Shown: piece by piece, positions 1-5,242 of the stretch | How the letters are laid out: each line of letters begins with the position of its first letter | Numbering within the stretch: position 1 is the stretch's first letter | DNA from: Akkermansia sp. | Lineage (GTDB): Bacteria; Verrucomicrobiota; Verrucomicrobiia; Verrucomicrobiales; Akkermansiaceae | Assembly (NCBI GenBank): GCA_020047775.1 | Contig: JAIFNK010000046.1 | Span: forward strand, 1-5,242 | Direction: 5' to 3' | DNA length: 5,242 nucleotides | The notes under the pieces: generated by a model | Seen by the model: the letters and a program-made list of their open reading frames with translations, nothing else | What the model was told of the DNA's origin: nothing | The model's database searches: none | Position numbers and translations under genes: made by a program

Positions 1-534
1 CGTGTTGACCGCCACCGGCACGGATCGATCTGTCGCGGTATTGTCGCCAAGTCGGCCGTAGGTGTTGTTGCCCCATGCGGCTACGGTGCCGTCCGCGCAG
101 AGAGCCAGACTGTGGGAGTCGCCCGTCGCCACCGACAGCACCGTTTTGCCGGAGAGCGCCGAGGCACCTGCGGCCTTGTTGACCGCCACCGGCACGGAGC
201 GATTCTCCGTAGTGCTGTCGCCAACCTCGCCGTTGGCGTTGTAACCCCAAGCGAAGGCCCGGTTATTGGCCCAGACGAGCACGAGGTCATTGCCGCTGCC
301 GCCGTAGTAGTCGGCCACGAATTCGTAAGTGATCCCGACGTATGGCAACGCCACTCTCTGCCCCTGGGCAAGGTTGTCGAAGGTGCCGTTGATGAAGCCG
401 GTCCCCGTGTTGCGAACCACCATCAAGTCGATGCCCGTGGTCGGCGCATGGTTGAGCGCGAAATTCACCGTGCTGCCCGTAGGTGTGAACCCGTTGGTGG
501 TCAGCGGCACATCGTCGCTTGCAGCGTAGGTGGC
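1..534 (-). repeat. Module repeat, copy 2 (beta block plus start of second RCC1 array)
   Basis: This is the second copy of the module at 1876-2409, beginning right after the HYDIN-type domain (550-921). The beta block covers residues 650-741 and the second RCC1 array starts at residue 742, base 258. Its Trp residues at 745 and 803 keep the 58-residue spacing. The array continues past base 1, so the number of blades in the second propeller cannot be told. Confidence 0.88.
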
Positions 535-2481
535 GTTCAGCATGCCGGTTCCGGTTCCCAAGACGGCGAAGTTATAAGGATTCTCATCCGGGTCATTGCT
601 GGCGATGGTTAGCGTGGCGGTGCGCTGCCAGGCGGCACCGGGAGTGAAGGTGACTTGGAAGGTCGTGCTGCCGCCTGCAGCCACTGGAGAAATGGGTTGG
701 CTTGTCACCGTGAAATCTACAGCATGAGCACCGCTTACCACCACCTTGGGCGTGCCAGTCAGGCTAAGGGGTTGAGTTCCTGTGTTCTGGACCGTGAAGG
801 TCCGCGTGACCGAGTCACCGATCAGAGTCGAGCCGAAGTCCGTGTGGTTCGCGGTGTCGGGCGTGGTGCCGCCAGCAGGGATGGGCACCCCGTTGCCTGT
901 GAGGTTGACATCGGGGCCGCAAGGCACAGCCGCGAGTGCAAGGGTGTGCGCGGTGATCGGTCCGCTCCTGATCCGAGTGAAACGCTCTCCGCCGGCAAGC
1001 GGCATGGTGTTGACCGCCACCGGCACCGAACGCATGGTCGTGGTGCCGTCGCCTAGCCGACCGGAGGAGTTGGAGCCCCAAGCGGCCACGGTGCCGTCCG
1101 AGCAAAGGGCCAGACTATGAGATTCACCCGCAGCTACCGCCACCACCGTTTTGCCGGAGATTACCGAAACACCTGCAGTCGTGTTGACCGCCACCGGCAC
1201 GGAACGACTGGTTTGGGTTCCACCACCAAGCTCGCCAGAGCCGTTGGAACCCCATGCCGCCACGGTGCCGTCCGAGCAAAGCGCCAGATTGTGGAAATCA
1301 CCCGCTGCCACCGTCATCACCGTCTTGCCCGAGAGTGCCGAAATTCCTGCGGCCGTGTTAACCACCACCGGCACGGGACGGTTGGTCGTGGTGTTGTCAC
1401 CAAGCTCGCCAAAGTAATTACGGCCCCAGGTGGCCACGGTGCCGTCCGCGCATAGCGCCAGACTGTGGGCATAACCCGCCGCCACCGCCACCACCGTCTT
1501 GCCGGAAAGCGCCGAGACCCCCGCAGCCGTGTCGACCGCCACCGGGACATTGCGCTGGGTCGTGGTGTTGTCGCCAAGCTGGCCGTATGAGTTCTTTCCC
1601 CAAGCGGCCACGGTGCCGTCCGAGCAGAGCGCCAGACTGTAGTAATCACCCGCTGCCACCGCCACCACCATCTTGCCTGCGAGTGCCGAAACACCCGCAG
1701 TCGTATTGACCGCCACCGGCACGGAACGGCTCGTCGTGGTATTGTCGCCAAGCTGGCCGCTGGAGTTGTCGCCCCAGGCGACCACCGTGCCGTCCGTGCA
1801 GAGCGCCAGACCATGGGTAGGATCTGCTGCCACGGCCACCACCGTCTTGCCGGAGAGCGCCGAGATACCCGCGGTCGTGTTGACCGCCACCGGCACGGAA
1901 CAATCCGACGTGGTGTTGTCGCCAAGCTGGCCAAAGTTATTGCGGCCCCATGCGGCCATGGTGCCATCCGAGCAGAGTGCCAGACTGTGCCAATAACCCG
2001 CTGCTACCGCCACCACCGTCTTGCCGGCGAGCGCCGAGACACCCGCGCCCGCGTTGACCGCCGTCGGCACATAACGATCCGTCGTGGTGTTATCGCCAAG
2101 CTGGCCGTAAAGGTTGCGGCCCCAGGCGAAGGCCCGGTTGTTGGCCCAGACGAGCACGAGGTCATTGCCGCTGCCACCATAATAGTTGGCGACGAACTCG
2201 TAAGTGATCCCGCCGTAGGGAAACGCCACCTTCTGCCCTTGGGCGAGGTTGTCGAAGGTGCCGGTGATGAAGCCGAGCCCCGTGTTGTCCACCACTGTGA
2301 GGTCCGTGCCGGTCGGAGGGGCGAAGTTGAGCGCGAGGTTCACCGTGTTGCCGGTGGCGGTGTAGCTGGCGGCGGTGACCGGCACGGCAGCGGCTGATGA
2401 AAAAGTGGCCACAACCTCGGCGGCAGGTGCAAACTGGGCGAGCGGGAGAAAGGCGGATGCGAGAAAGGCGAGTGTTTTCAT
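1..2481 (-). CDS. Secreted RCC1-repeat (beta-propeller) protein with HYDIN-type Ig domain, C-terminus missing
   Basis: The frame is open from an ATG at 2481 to the window edge, giving 827 codons with no stop. The start is chosen because it opens a signal peptide (MKTLAFLASAFLPLAQFAPAA, cleavage likely after residue 20 or 21). Residues 25-116 form a beta-strand block with 'GTFDNLAQGQKVAF' and 'YYGGSGNDLVLVWAN', a pattern known from autotransporter-associated strand repeats. Residues 117-517 are seven RCC1 units of 58 residues, with Trp at 120, 178, 236, 294, 352, 410 and 468; each has a 'WGxNxxGxLG' and a 'VVAVAAGxxHSLAL' type motif. Residues 521-644 resemble a HYDIN/choice-of-anchor D Ig domain, with 'DFGSTLIGDSVTRTFTVQNTG' features and 'IASNDPDENPYNFAVLGTGT'. 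From residue 650 the beta block repeats, followed by a second RCC1 array (Trp 745, 803) that leaves the window. No Shine-Dalgarno sequence is visible. An extracellular structural or binding role is inferred; substrate and partner are unknown. Nothing suggests the Ran nucleotide-exchange activity of eukaryotic RCC1. Confidence 0.93.
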   Translation of the reverse strand, partial: MKTLAFLASAFLPLAQFAPAAEVVATFSSAAAVPVTAASYTATGNTVNLALNFAPPTGTDLTVVDNTGLGFITGTFDNLAQGQKVAFPYGGITYEFVANYYGGSGNDLVLVWANNRAFAWGRNLYGQLGDNTTTDRYVPTAVNAGAGVSALAGKTVVAVAAGYWHSLALCSDGTMAAWGRNNFGQLGDNTTSDCSVPVAVNTTAGISALSGKTVVAVAADPTHGLALCTDGTVVAWGDNSSGQLGDNTTTSRSVPVAVNTTAGVSALAGKMVVAVAAGDYYSLALCSDGTVAAWGKNSYGQLGDNTTTQRNVPVAVDTAAGVSALSGKTVVAVAAGYAHSLALCADGTVATWGRNYFGELGDNTTTNRPVPVVVNTAAGISALSGKTVMTVAAGDFHNLALCSDGTVAAWGSNGSGELGGGTQTSRSVPVAVNTTAGVSVISGKTVVAVAAGESHSLALCSDGTVAAWGSNSSGRLGDGTTTMRSVPVAVNTMPLAGGERFTRIRSGPITAHTLALAAVPCGPDVNLTGNGVPIPAGGTTPDTANHTDFGSTLIGDSVTRTFTVQNTGTQPLSLTGTPKVVVSGAHAVDFTVTSQPISPVAAGGSTTFQVTFTPGAAWQRTATLTIASNDPDENPYNFAVLGTGTGMLNATYAASDDVPLTTNGFTPTGSTVNFALNHAPTTGIDLMVVRNTGTGFINGTFDNLAQGQRVALPYVGITYEFVADYYGGSGNDLVLVWANNRAFAWGYNANGEVGDSTTENRSVPVAVNKAAGASALSGKTVLSVATGDSHSLALCADGTVAAWGNNTYGRLGDNTATDRSVPVAVNT
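931..2133 (-). repeat. Seven tandem 174-bp RCC1 units (one complete propeller)
   Basis: The + strand string gtgccgtccg (or gtgccatccg), which encodes the Asp-Gly-Thr turn, recurs at 1091, 1265, 1439, 1613, 1787 and 1961, always exactly 174 bp apart. This equals 58 codons with no insertion or deletion. The units are similar at DNA as well as protein level, for example in the runs encoding DGTVAAWG, QLGDNTTT and RSVPVAVNT. The seventh unit, nearest 931, is degenerate in its second half (LAGGERFTRIRSGPITAHTLALA in two parts) and lacks the LALC cysteine, as expected of the last blade before a domain boundary. Seven units match the known seven-bladed fold of RCC1 propellers. Confidence 0.92.
1876..2409 (-). 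repeat. Module repeat, copy 1 (beta block plus first RCC1 blades)
   Basis: Residues 25-202 align without gaps to residues 650-827, an offset of 625 residues or 1875 bp. At DNA level 2126-2175 and 251-300 differ at one base in 50. Shared protein strings include GTFDNLAQGQ, GITYEFVA, YYGGSGNDLVLVWANNRAFA and SVPVAVN. This shows the gene grew by duplication of a large module consisting of beta block, propeller and Ig domain. Confidence 0.9.
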
Positions 2482-2503
2482 AACTGGCTGAATGGTTGGA
2501 ATC

Positions 2504-2569
2504 GTCTAATAGTTGCTACAATCGACAGGGTTGATGGGGTCTAATCCCGACTCATAAACAATGGACAGG
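2504..2569. repeat. Duplicated two-part motif upstream of the RCC1 gene
   Basis: On the + strand, gtctaat (2504-2510) followed by acaatcgacagg (2518-2529) is repeated as gtctaat (2539-2545) followed by acaatggacagg (2558-2569). The gap between the parts is 7 bp in one copy and 12 bp in the other. Read toward the RCC1 gene, each copy is CCTGTCSATTGT then ATTAGAC, ending 22 bp upstream of the start codon for the nearer copy. It could be a tandem regulator site or a duplicated promoter; no clear -35/-10 pair was found. Confidence 0.5.
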
Positions 2570-2767
2570 TTTTGAATAGGATTTAGGGGTTCGCCTTGTG
2601 TCTGAAAGCGGCGGGCGGGGGCATTAGTGATTGGATGCGACCTATCGAATGGATCGCCGGGTGGCAAGGATGGATGTCAAAATATGCGGAGTGAGACTTT
2701 CAAGGGATGATGCACGCCAACATCAGACATCCTGATCCGGGGATGCCGGATCCTTGATTTTGCATAG
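2570..2767. other. Intergenic stretch without a recognisable gene; one short hairpin
   Basis: No convincing reading frame is visible on either strand. The only structure noted is a perfect 7-bp inverted repeat, GATCCGG (2734-2740) and CCGGATC (2746-2752), around a 5-base loop, followed on the + strand by a short T-rich run (ttgatttt). It resembles a weak terminator, but no + strand gene ends upstream and no - strand gene ends at this point. Confidence 0.4.
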
Positions 2768-2998
2768 GTGGGTCGGAAGATGATTTGGCGCACCCCGCCG
2801 ATGACTCCACAGAGCACCGTCTGGCCCTCACTCCATGATGGCAAACGGCCACGCCTGCTCGGCGAGCCAGGTGCCAAGGGGCGCGACCACCTCCTGCAGC
2901 AGAATAACGGCGGCGACCACCTCGGGCTGCGCGTCGGCGACTGGAAACTCATCAGAGAGCCGTTGAAAAAGTCGGTCGAGCGGACCGGTGGGCGGTGA
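2768..2998 (+). pseudogene. Probable relic of a sulfatase C-terminal region
   Basis: A 76-codon open frame contains, at 2855-2971, LLGEPGAKGRDHLLQQ followed by NGGDHLGLRVGDWKLIREPL. The pattern 'ALLG...GRDHLxxQ......LRxGDWKLI' is what I recall from the C-terminal part of arylsulfatase-family proteins in Planctomycetota and Verrucomicrobiota. The catalytic N-terminal part, with the Cys/Ser-x-Pro-x-Arg formylglycine motif, is absent: nothing sulfatase-like can be read upstream. The text before residue 28 is not recognisable. The adjacent frame reads HSMMAN at about 2830, which might be the original sequence before a frameshift. The frame stops soon after the GDWKLI motif, earlier than expected for the family. 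I read it as a decayed fragment, not a working gene. The match is from memory of the family pattern, and a chance open frame cannot be excluded. Confidence 0.5.
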
Positions 2999-3006
2999 AA
3001 ACAGAG

Positions 3007-3057
3007 CGAAAATAGGCCGAAAATAGGGTTGACACATTAGTTTGATAGGATTAGCGT
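3007..3057 (+). promoter_or_regulatory. Probable promoter of the glycine-rich gene with upstream direct repeat
   Basis: A perfect TTGACA (3029-3034) is followed after 17 bases by TAGCGT (3052-3057), which keeps the T, A and final T of a sigma-70 type -10 box. Immediately upstream, CGAAAATAGG occurs twice (3007-3016 and 3018-3027), 11 bp apart, about one helical turn, a common layout for an activator or repressor site beside the -35 box. Transcription would start near 3064, leaving a leader of about 100 bases before the ATG at 3164. The -10 box is weak, so this is a prediction only. Confidence 0.45.
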
Positions 3058-3062
3058 TCAAG

Positions 3063-3085
3063 AAATCTTAAACAAAAATCTTAAA
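3063..3085. repeat. Direct repeat AAATCTTAAA x2 at the predicted transcript start
   Basis: AAATCTTAAA occurs at 3063-3072 and 3076-3085, 13 bp apart, in a markedly AT-rich stretch just after the predicted -10 box. It could be a binding site or simply AT-rich leader sequence. A little downstream, CTGGCT (3091-3096) can pair with AGCCCAG (3105-3111) with one bulged base, a small possible leader hairpin. No Shine-Dalgarno sequence precedes the ATG; the last 20 bases of the leader are A/T/C-rich. Confidence 0.35.
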
Positions 3086-3163
3086 TAAATCTGGCTGTGA
3101 GGCAAGCCCAGTGGGGAAATTCAGAGCTCTTTCCGATCCAACAACCAAAAAATTTCTACAATC

Positions 3164-5242
3164 ATGAAACCGAATTTAAATAACCGCTTCGCCATTTCAC
3201 TTACCCGCATGATCGCAATTGCCGCAATAGGCGCTACCGGTTCTAGTGCCCAATCCCTCAACGGTACTGCCGGCAGCACCGGGGCGGTGGTTCTTGACTC
3301 CGAGTCGAGTGTTCACGATGGCTCGATCTCAGGAGGATTCGGCGGAAGCTCCAAGGCCGGGCAAGCAGGAGCACAGGGTGTGGCAGGCAAGAACGGCGTG
3401 GCCGGAGTAAACGGGCAAAATGGGAACCGTGGTGAGGATGGGGCTGCGGGGACTGCTGGCATTCTGATCAAGAGCGCCCAAAATGGGGCCAATGGAGAAG
3501 ATGGACTCGCTGGCACCGCGGGAGTGACAGGAGCCAAGGGGGGGAATGGAGCCGCAGGTGCGGTCGGCACAAACGGATCTGCCGGTTCTGCGGGTTCCAA
3601 TGGGGAGAATGGTCTGCCTTTGGGACCTCAGGGCAAGGGTCTGAATGGCGAGCCGGGTATGAACGGAATGGACGGTGCGGACAGCATTGGGTCGCCGGGC
3701 CTGCGAGGAATCGATGGTTCTTCCGGCGGCAATGGAACAGCCGGCACCGTCGGCGGAACCGCTGGCGACGGCTCGAATGGCGGTGTTGGCGGCAACGGAT
3801 CCGCAGGAACCAACGGTAATGCAGGAACTGCCGGTACGGTTGGCGGCAGAGGAACCAATGGGGGTGCCGGGGGCACGGGCAATACCGGTGGTCCCGGTGG
3901 AAATGGTGGCATCGGCGTTGCCGGGAGCAACGGAACCTTCGGAGAAAATGGAACTCGTGGTGCCGATGGTGGAAACGGCTCTCGTGGAGCGGATGGCGGC
4001 CGGGGAGAGGACGGACAGGCCGGGACCCATGGCGCGAATGGCAACAAGGGAGCAGACGGAGCGGCCGGGCAAGCAGGTGGCGACGGTGGCGATGGCGGAA
4101 CGGGCTATCAGGTTGGACGAAACGCCACTCTCGTGAACAATGGAGATATCCGGGGCGGGAATGGCGAGGATGGTGCCATGGGAGGCCGTGGTGGAGACGG
4201 TGGTAATGGTGGCAATGGCGGAACCGGAGGTCACGGTGGATCCGGAGCATCTGGAGGAAACGGCGGATTGGGCGGCTCAGGTGCCATGGGTGAACAAGGT
4301 GGTTCGGGCGGTCTTGGCGGTCTTGGCGGCGTGGGTGGTCTTGGCGGTATAGGTGGAGATGGCGGTACCGGCGGGCAAGGTGGCACCGGTGGCTTGGGCG
4401 GTATGGGCGGTATGGGCGGAAATGGAGGAAATGGCAGTTCTGGCGGAGACGGCGGCAACGGCGGTGCCGGTGGCAACGCGGGCGCTGGCGGAGACAGTAT
4501 CGGTGGAAACGGCGGGACCGGTGGCAATGGCCAGGATGGCGGTGCCGGTGCTGATGCTCCCCTTGGTTCTGGCGGTGATGGAGCCGATGCCGGAGATGGC
4601 GGAGAAGGGGGAAGGGGTGGCAGCGGCGGCAGCGGCGGCCTTGCGGGAAATGGTGGCGTAGGCGGCCTCGGAGGAGCTGCGGGTAATGGTGGCATCGGTG
4701 GTGCCGGTGGTGCCGGTGGTGCCGGTGGTATGGCTGGGACCGGTGGTCTTGGAGGCATCGGCGGTATCGGCGGTGTCGGCGGTGTCGGCGGGACCGGCGG
4801 TCTTGGAGGCAACGGAGGAAACGGTGGTAATGGCGGGACTGGTGGACGCGGTGGAGACGGGAACCAAGGTGGCAGTGGTGGGGTCGGTGGAAATGGTGCC
4901 TTGGCTGGAAATGGTGGCACTGGTGGCTCCGGCGGTAACGCTGGCGCGGGCGGGAGCGGTGGACGTGGTGGCAACGGAGGTGTGGCAGTCGCGCTGTCTC
5001 AGGGTGCCACCCTGCGTAATTTGGGAACAATTTCAGGTGGCACCGGTGGTATGGGTGGCCTCGGTGCAGCCGGCGGCCTGGGCGGCGCGGGAGGTCTGGG
5101 TGGCGTCGGCGGTTTGGCAGGCCTTGCCGGAACTGGTGGCGCAGGCGGCATCGGGGGGAGTGGCGGCCTTGGCGGTGCCGGCGGTGCGGCGGGTGTCGGC
5201 GGTCTTGCCGGCCGCGGTGGTGCTGGCGGCACCGGGGGGCTT
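3164..5242 (+). CDS. Secreted glycine-rich repeat protein (collagen-like and Gly-Gly-X), C-terminus missing
   Basis: The frame is open from ATG at 3164 to the window edge, 693 codons without a stop. The start gives a signal peptide: basic residues Arg8 and Arg15, hydrophobic MIAIAAIGATG, and likely cleavage after SSA (residue 29). The mature part is dominated by glycine, with no Cys or Trp, one Tyr (315) and very few Phe. Residues 66-190 are mostly Gly-X-Y triplets; later parts are Gly-Gly-X, around 60% Gly in residues 341-400. Three related non-repetitive segments interrupt it at 41-58, 314-332 and 607-626, ending HDGSISGG, NNGDIRGG and NLGTISGG. Such 'ATLxNxGxIxGG' segments are typical of beta-helix passenger domains. 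A structural or adhesive surface role is inferred. It resembles mycobacterial PE_PGRS only in composition: it has no PE domain. An autotransporter or sorting domain may lie beyond the window. Confidence 0.9.
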   Translation, partial: MKPNLNNRFAISLTRMIAIAAIGATGSSAQSLNGTAGSTGAVVLDSESSVHDGSISGGFGGSSKAGQAGAQGVAGKNGVAGVNGQNGNRGEDGAAGTAGILIKSAQNGANGEDGLAGTAGVTGAKGGNGAAGAVGTNGSAGSAGSNGENGLPLGPQGKGLNGEPGMNGMDGADSIGSPGLRGIDGSSGGNGTAGTVGGTAGDGSNGGVGGNGSAGTNGNAGTAGTVGGRGTNGGAGGTGNTGGPGGNGGIGVAGSNGTFGENGTRGADGGNGSRGADGGRGEDGQAGTHGANGNKGADGAAGQAGGDGGDGGTGYQVGRNATLVNNGDIRGGNGEDGAMGGRGGDGGNGGNGGTGGHGGSGASGGNGGLGGSGAMGEQGGSGGLGGLGGVGGLGGIGGDGGTGGQGGTGGLGGMGGMGGNGGNGSSGGDGGNGGAGGNAGAGGDSIGGNGGTGGNGQDGGAGADAPLGSGGDGADAGDGGEGGRGGSGGSGGLAGNGGVGGLGGAAGNGGIGGAGGAGGAGGMAGTGGLGGIGGIGGVGGVGGTGGLGGNGGNGGNGGTGGRGGDGNQGGSGGVGGNGALAGNGGTGGSGGNAGAGGSGGRGGNGGVAVALSQGATLRNLGTISGGTGGMGGLGAAGGLGGAGGLGGVGGLAGLAGTGGAGGIGGSGGLGGAGGAAGVGGLAGRGGAGGTGGL
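3284..3337 (+). repeat. Beta-helix-like spacer segment 1
   Basis: Residues 41-58, AVVLDSESSVHDGSISGG, stand just after the signal peptide and before the first glycine-rich section. The pattern of alternating hydrophobics then xGxIxGG matches the two later segments, with one residue fewer before the Gly. It is the most divergent of the three. Confidence 0.5.
3359..3727 (+). repeat. Collagen-like Gly-X-Y section
   Basis: Gly falls at every third residue from 66 to 99, is interrupted by ILIKSAQN (100-107), then resumes from 108 to 150. After a short break at LPLGPQGK the triplets continue with small gaps to about residue 188. X and Y are mostly Ala, Asn, Thr, Val, Ser, Asp and Glu, with few prolines (GEPG, GSPG, GPQG), as in many bacterial collagen-like proteins that lack hydroxyproline. 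Interruptions of triplets are also common in that group. Confidence 0.75.
4103..4159 (+). repeat. Beta-helix-like spacer segment 2
   Basis: Residues 314-332, GYQVGRNATLVNNGDIRGG, break the glycine repeats. The core ATLVNNGDIRGG lines up with ATLRNLGTISGG of segment 3, 294 residues later, with identical spacing inside the segment. It contains the only Tyr of the visible protein. Confidence 0.7.
4154..4981 (+). repeat. Long Gly-Gly-X section
   Basis: Residues 331-606 consist largely of Gly-Gly-X triplets with X chosen from Asn, Leu, Thr, Ala, Ser, Asp, Val, Ile and Met. Hydrophobic X runs (LGGLGGVGGLGGIGG near 384-397; IGGIGGVGGVGG near 531-542) alternate with polar ones (NGGNGGNGG near 549-557). 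Gly codons are mixed, so the protein repeat is far more regular than the DNA, which points to selection on the protein. Local perfect 9-bp repeats do occur, e.g. ggtggtgcc three times at 4697-4723 and ggcggtgtc twice at 4769-4786. Confidence 0.85.
4982..5041 (+). repeat. Beta-helix-like spacer segment 3
   Basis: Residues 607-626, VAVALSQGATLRNLGTISGG, are the clearest of the three spacer segments. 'GATLxNxGTIsGG' is a familiar rung pattern of beta-helical autotransporter passengers. It is followed at once by a further Gly-Gly-X section. Confidence 0.7.
5036..5242 (+). repeat. Third glycine-rich section, continuing past the window
   Basis: Residues 625-693 are Gly-Gly-X with mainly hydrophobic or small X (Leu, Ala, Val, Ile, Met) and almost no charged residues (Arg683 only). 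This makes it less polar than the collagen-like section near the N-terminus. It is cut by the window edge. Confidence 0.8.

Noticed and set aside
931..2133. Regular repeats as a possible CRISPR array
   Set aside because: The 174-bp units are continuous coding sequence with no spacers, in a single open frame.
112..2397. Plus-strand open frames such as 112-612, 655-1056 and 1813-2397
   Set aside because: They lie opposite the RCC1 gene and repeat with the same 174-bp period. The minus frame gives recognisable RCC1 and Ig domains and these do not.
2734..2752. GATCCGG/CCGGATC hairpin as a transcription terminator
   Set aside because: The stem is only 7 bp, the following T-run is broken, and no gene on either strand ends here.
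2677..3061. Minus-strand open frames at 2677-2952 and 2828-3061
   Set aside because: They overlap the sulfatase-like relic on the other strand and show no recognisable motif. The second would start inside the predicted promoter region.
3121..3140. Stretch ttcagagctctttccgatcc resembling part of a sequencing adapter
   Set aside because: The match to the usual GCTCTTCCGATCT end is imperfect (an extra T and a different last base), and it sits within a continuous leader to an intact start codon. Chance is more likely.
3468..5030. Long open frames on the minus strand rich in His/Arg or Pro, including one of 520 codons and a Pro-rich one at 4231-4974
   Set aside because: They are the complement of the glycine-rich gene: GGN codons read backwards give Pro or, in the other frames, His/Arg/Ser/Thr/Ala codons and almost never stops. 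They have no signal peptide or recognisable domain, while the plus frame starts with a signal peptide and has meaningful spacer segments.
3164..5242. Glycine-rich gene as a mycobacterial PE_PGRS protein
   Set aside because: It has a cleavable signal peptide in place of a PE domain, a collagen-like section, and beta-helix-like spacers; the neighbouring RCC1/HYDIN gene does not fit mycobacteria.

Overview
The window holds two divergently oriented, incomplete genes for large secreted repeat proteins, separated by an intergenic region of about 680 bp. Both genes run off the window, so neither C-terminus is visible. The sequence suggests a GC-rich bacterium, most likely of the Verrucomicrobiota/Planctomycetota group. 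The reasons are the combination of RCC1 repeats, a HYDIN-type (choice-of-anchor D-like) Ig domain and a 'FxNLAxGxxV...GGxGNDLVL' block, a relic resembling the sulfatases abundant in that group, and the lack of Shine-Dalgarno sequences. This assignment is inferred from protein style, not from a marker gene.

Left part (1-2481, minus strand): 827 codons of an exported protein. Reading from its N-terminus there is a signal peptide, a beta-strand block, exactly seven 58-residue RCC1 repeats (enough for one complete seven-bladed propeller), a HYDIN-type Ig domain, then a second copy of the beta-strand block and the start of a second RCC1 array. The DNA repeats at two scales: 174 bp (blade) and 1875 bp (module).

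Middle (2482-3163): a duplicated two-part motif lies just upstream of the RCC1 gene. It is followed by unassigned sequence with one short hairpin, then a plus-strand relic resembling the C-terminal part of a sulfatase. Last comes a compact promoter-like region, with paired direct repeats on both sides of a TTGACA box, leading into the right-hand gene.

Right part (3164-5242, plus strand): 693 codons of a secreted protein very rich in glycine, with no Cys or Trp. A collagen-like Gly-X-Y section gives way to Gly-Gly-X repeats. At three places the glycine repeats are broken by a short, related segment of the form 'xATLxNxGxIxGGxG', which looks like a beta-helix/autotransporter rung. The inferred picture is a beta-helix scaffold carrying very long glycine-rich (collagen or polyglycine-II type) loops. 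Both proteins are probably cell-surface or extracellular structural/adhesive proteins. Nothing in the window shows that they act together beyond their divergent arrangement.
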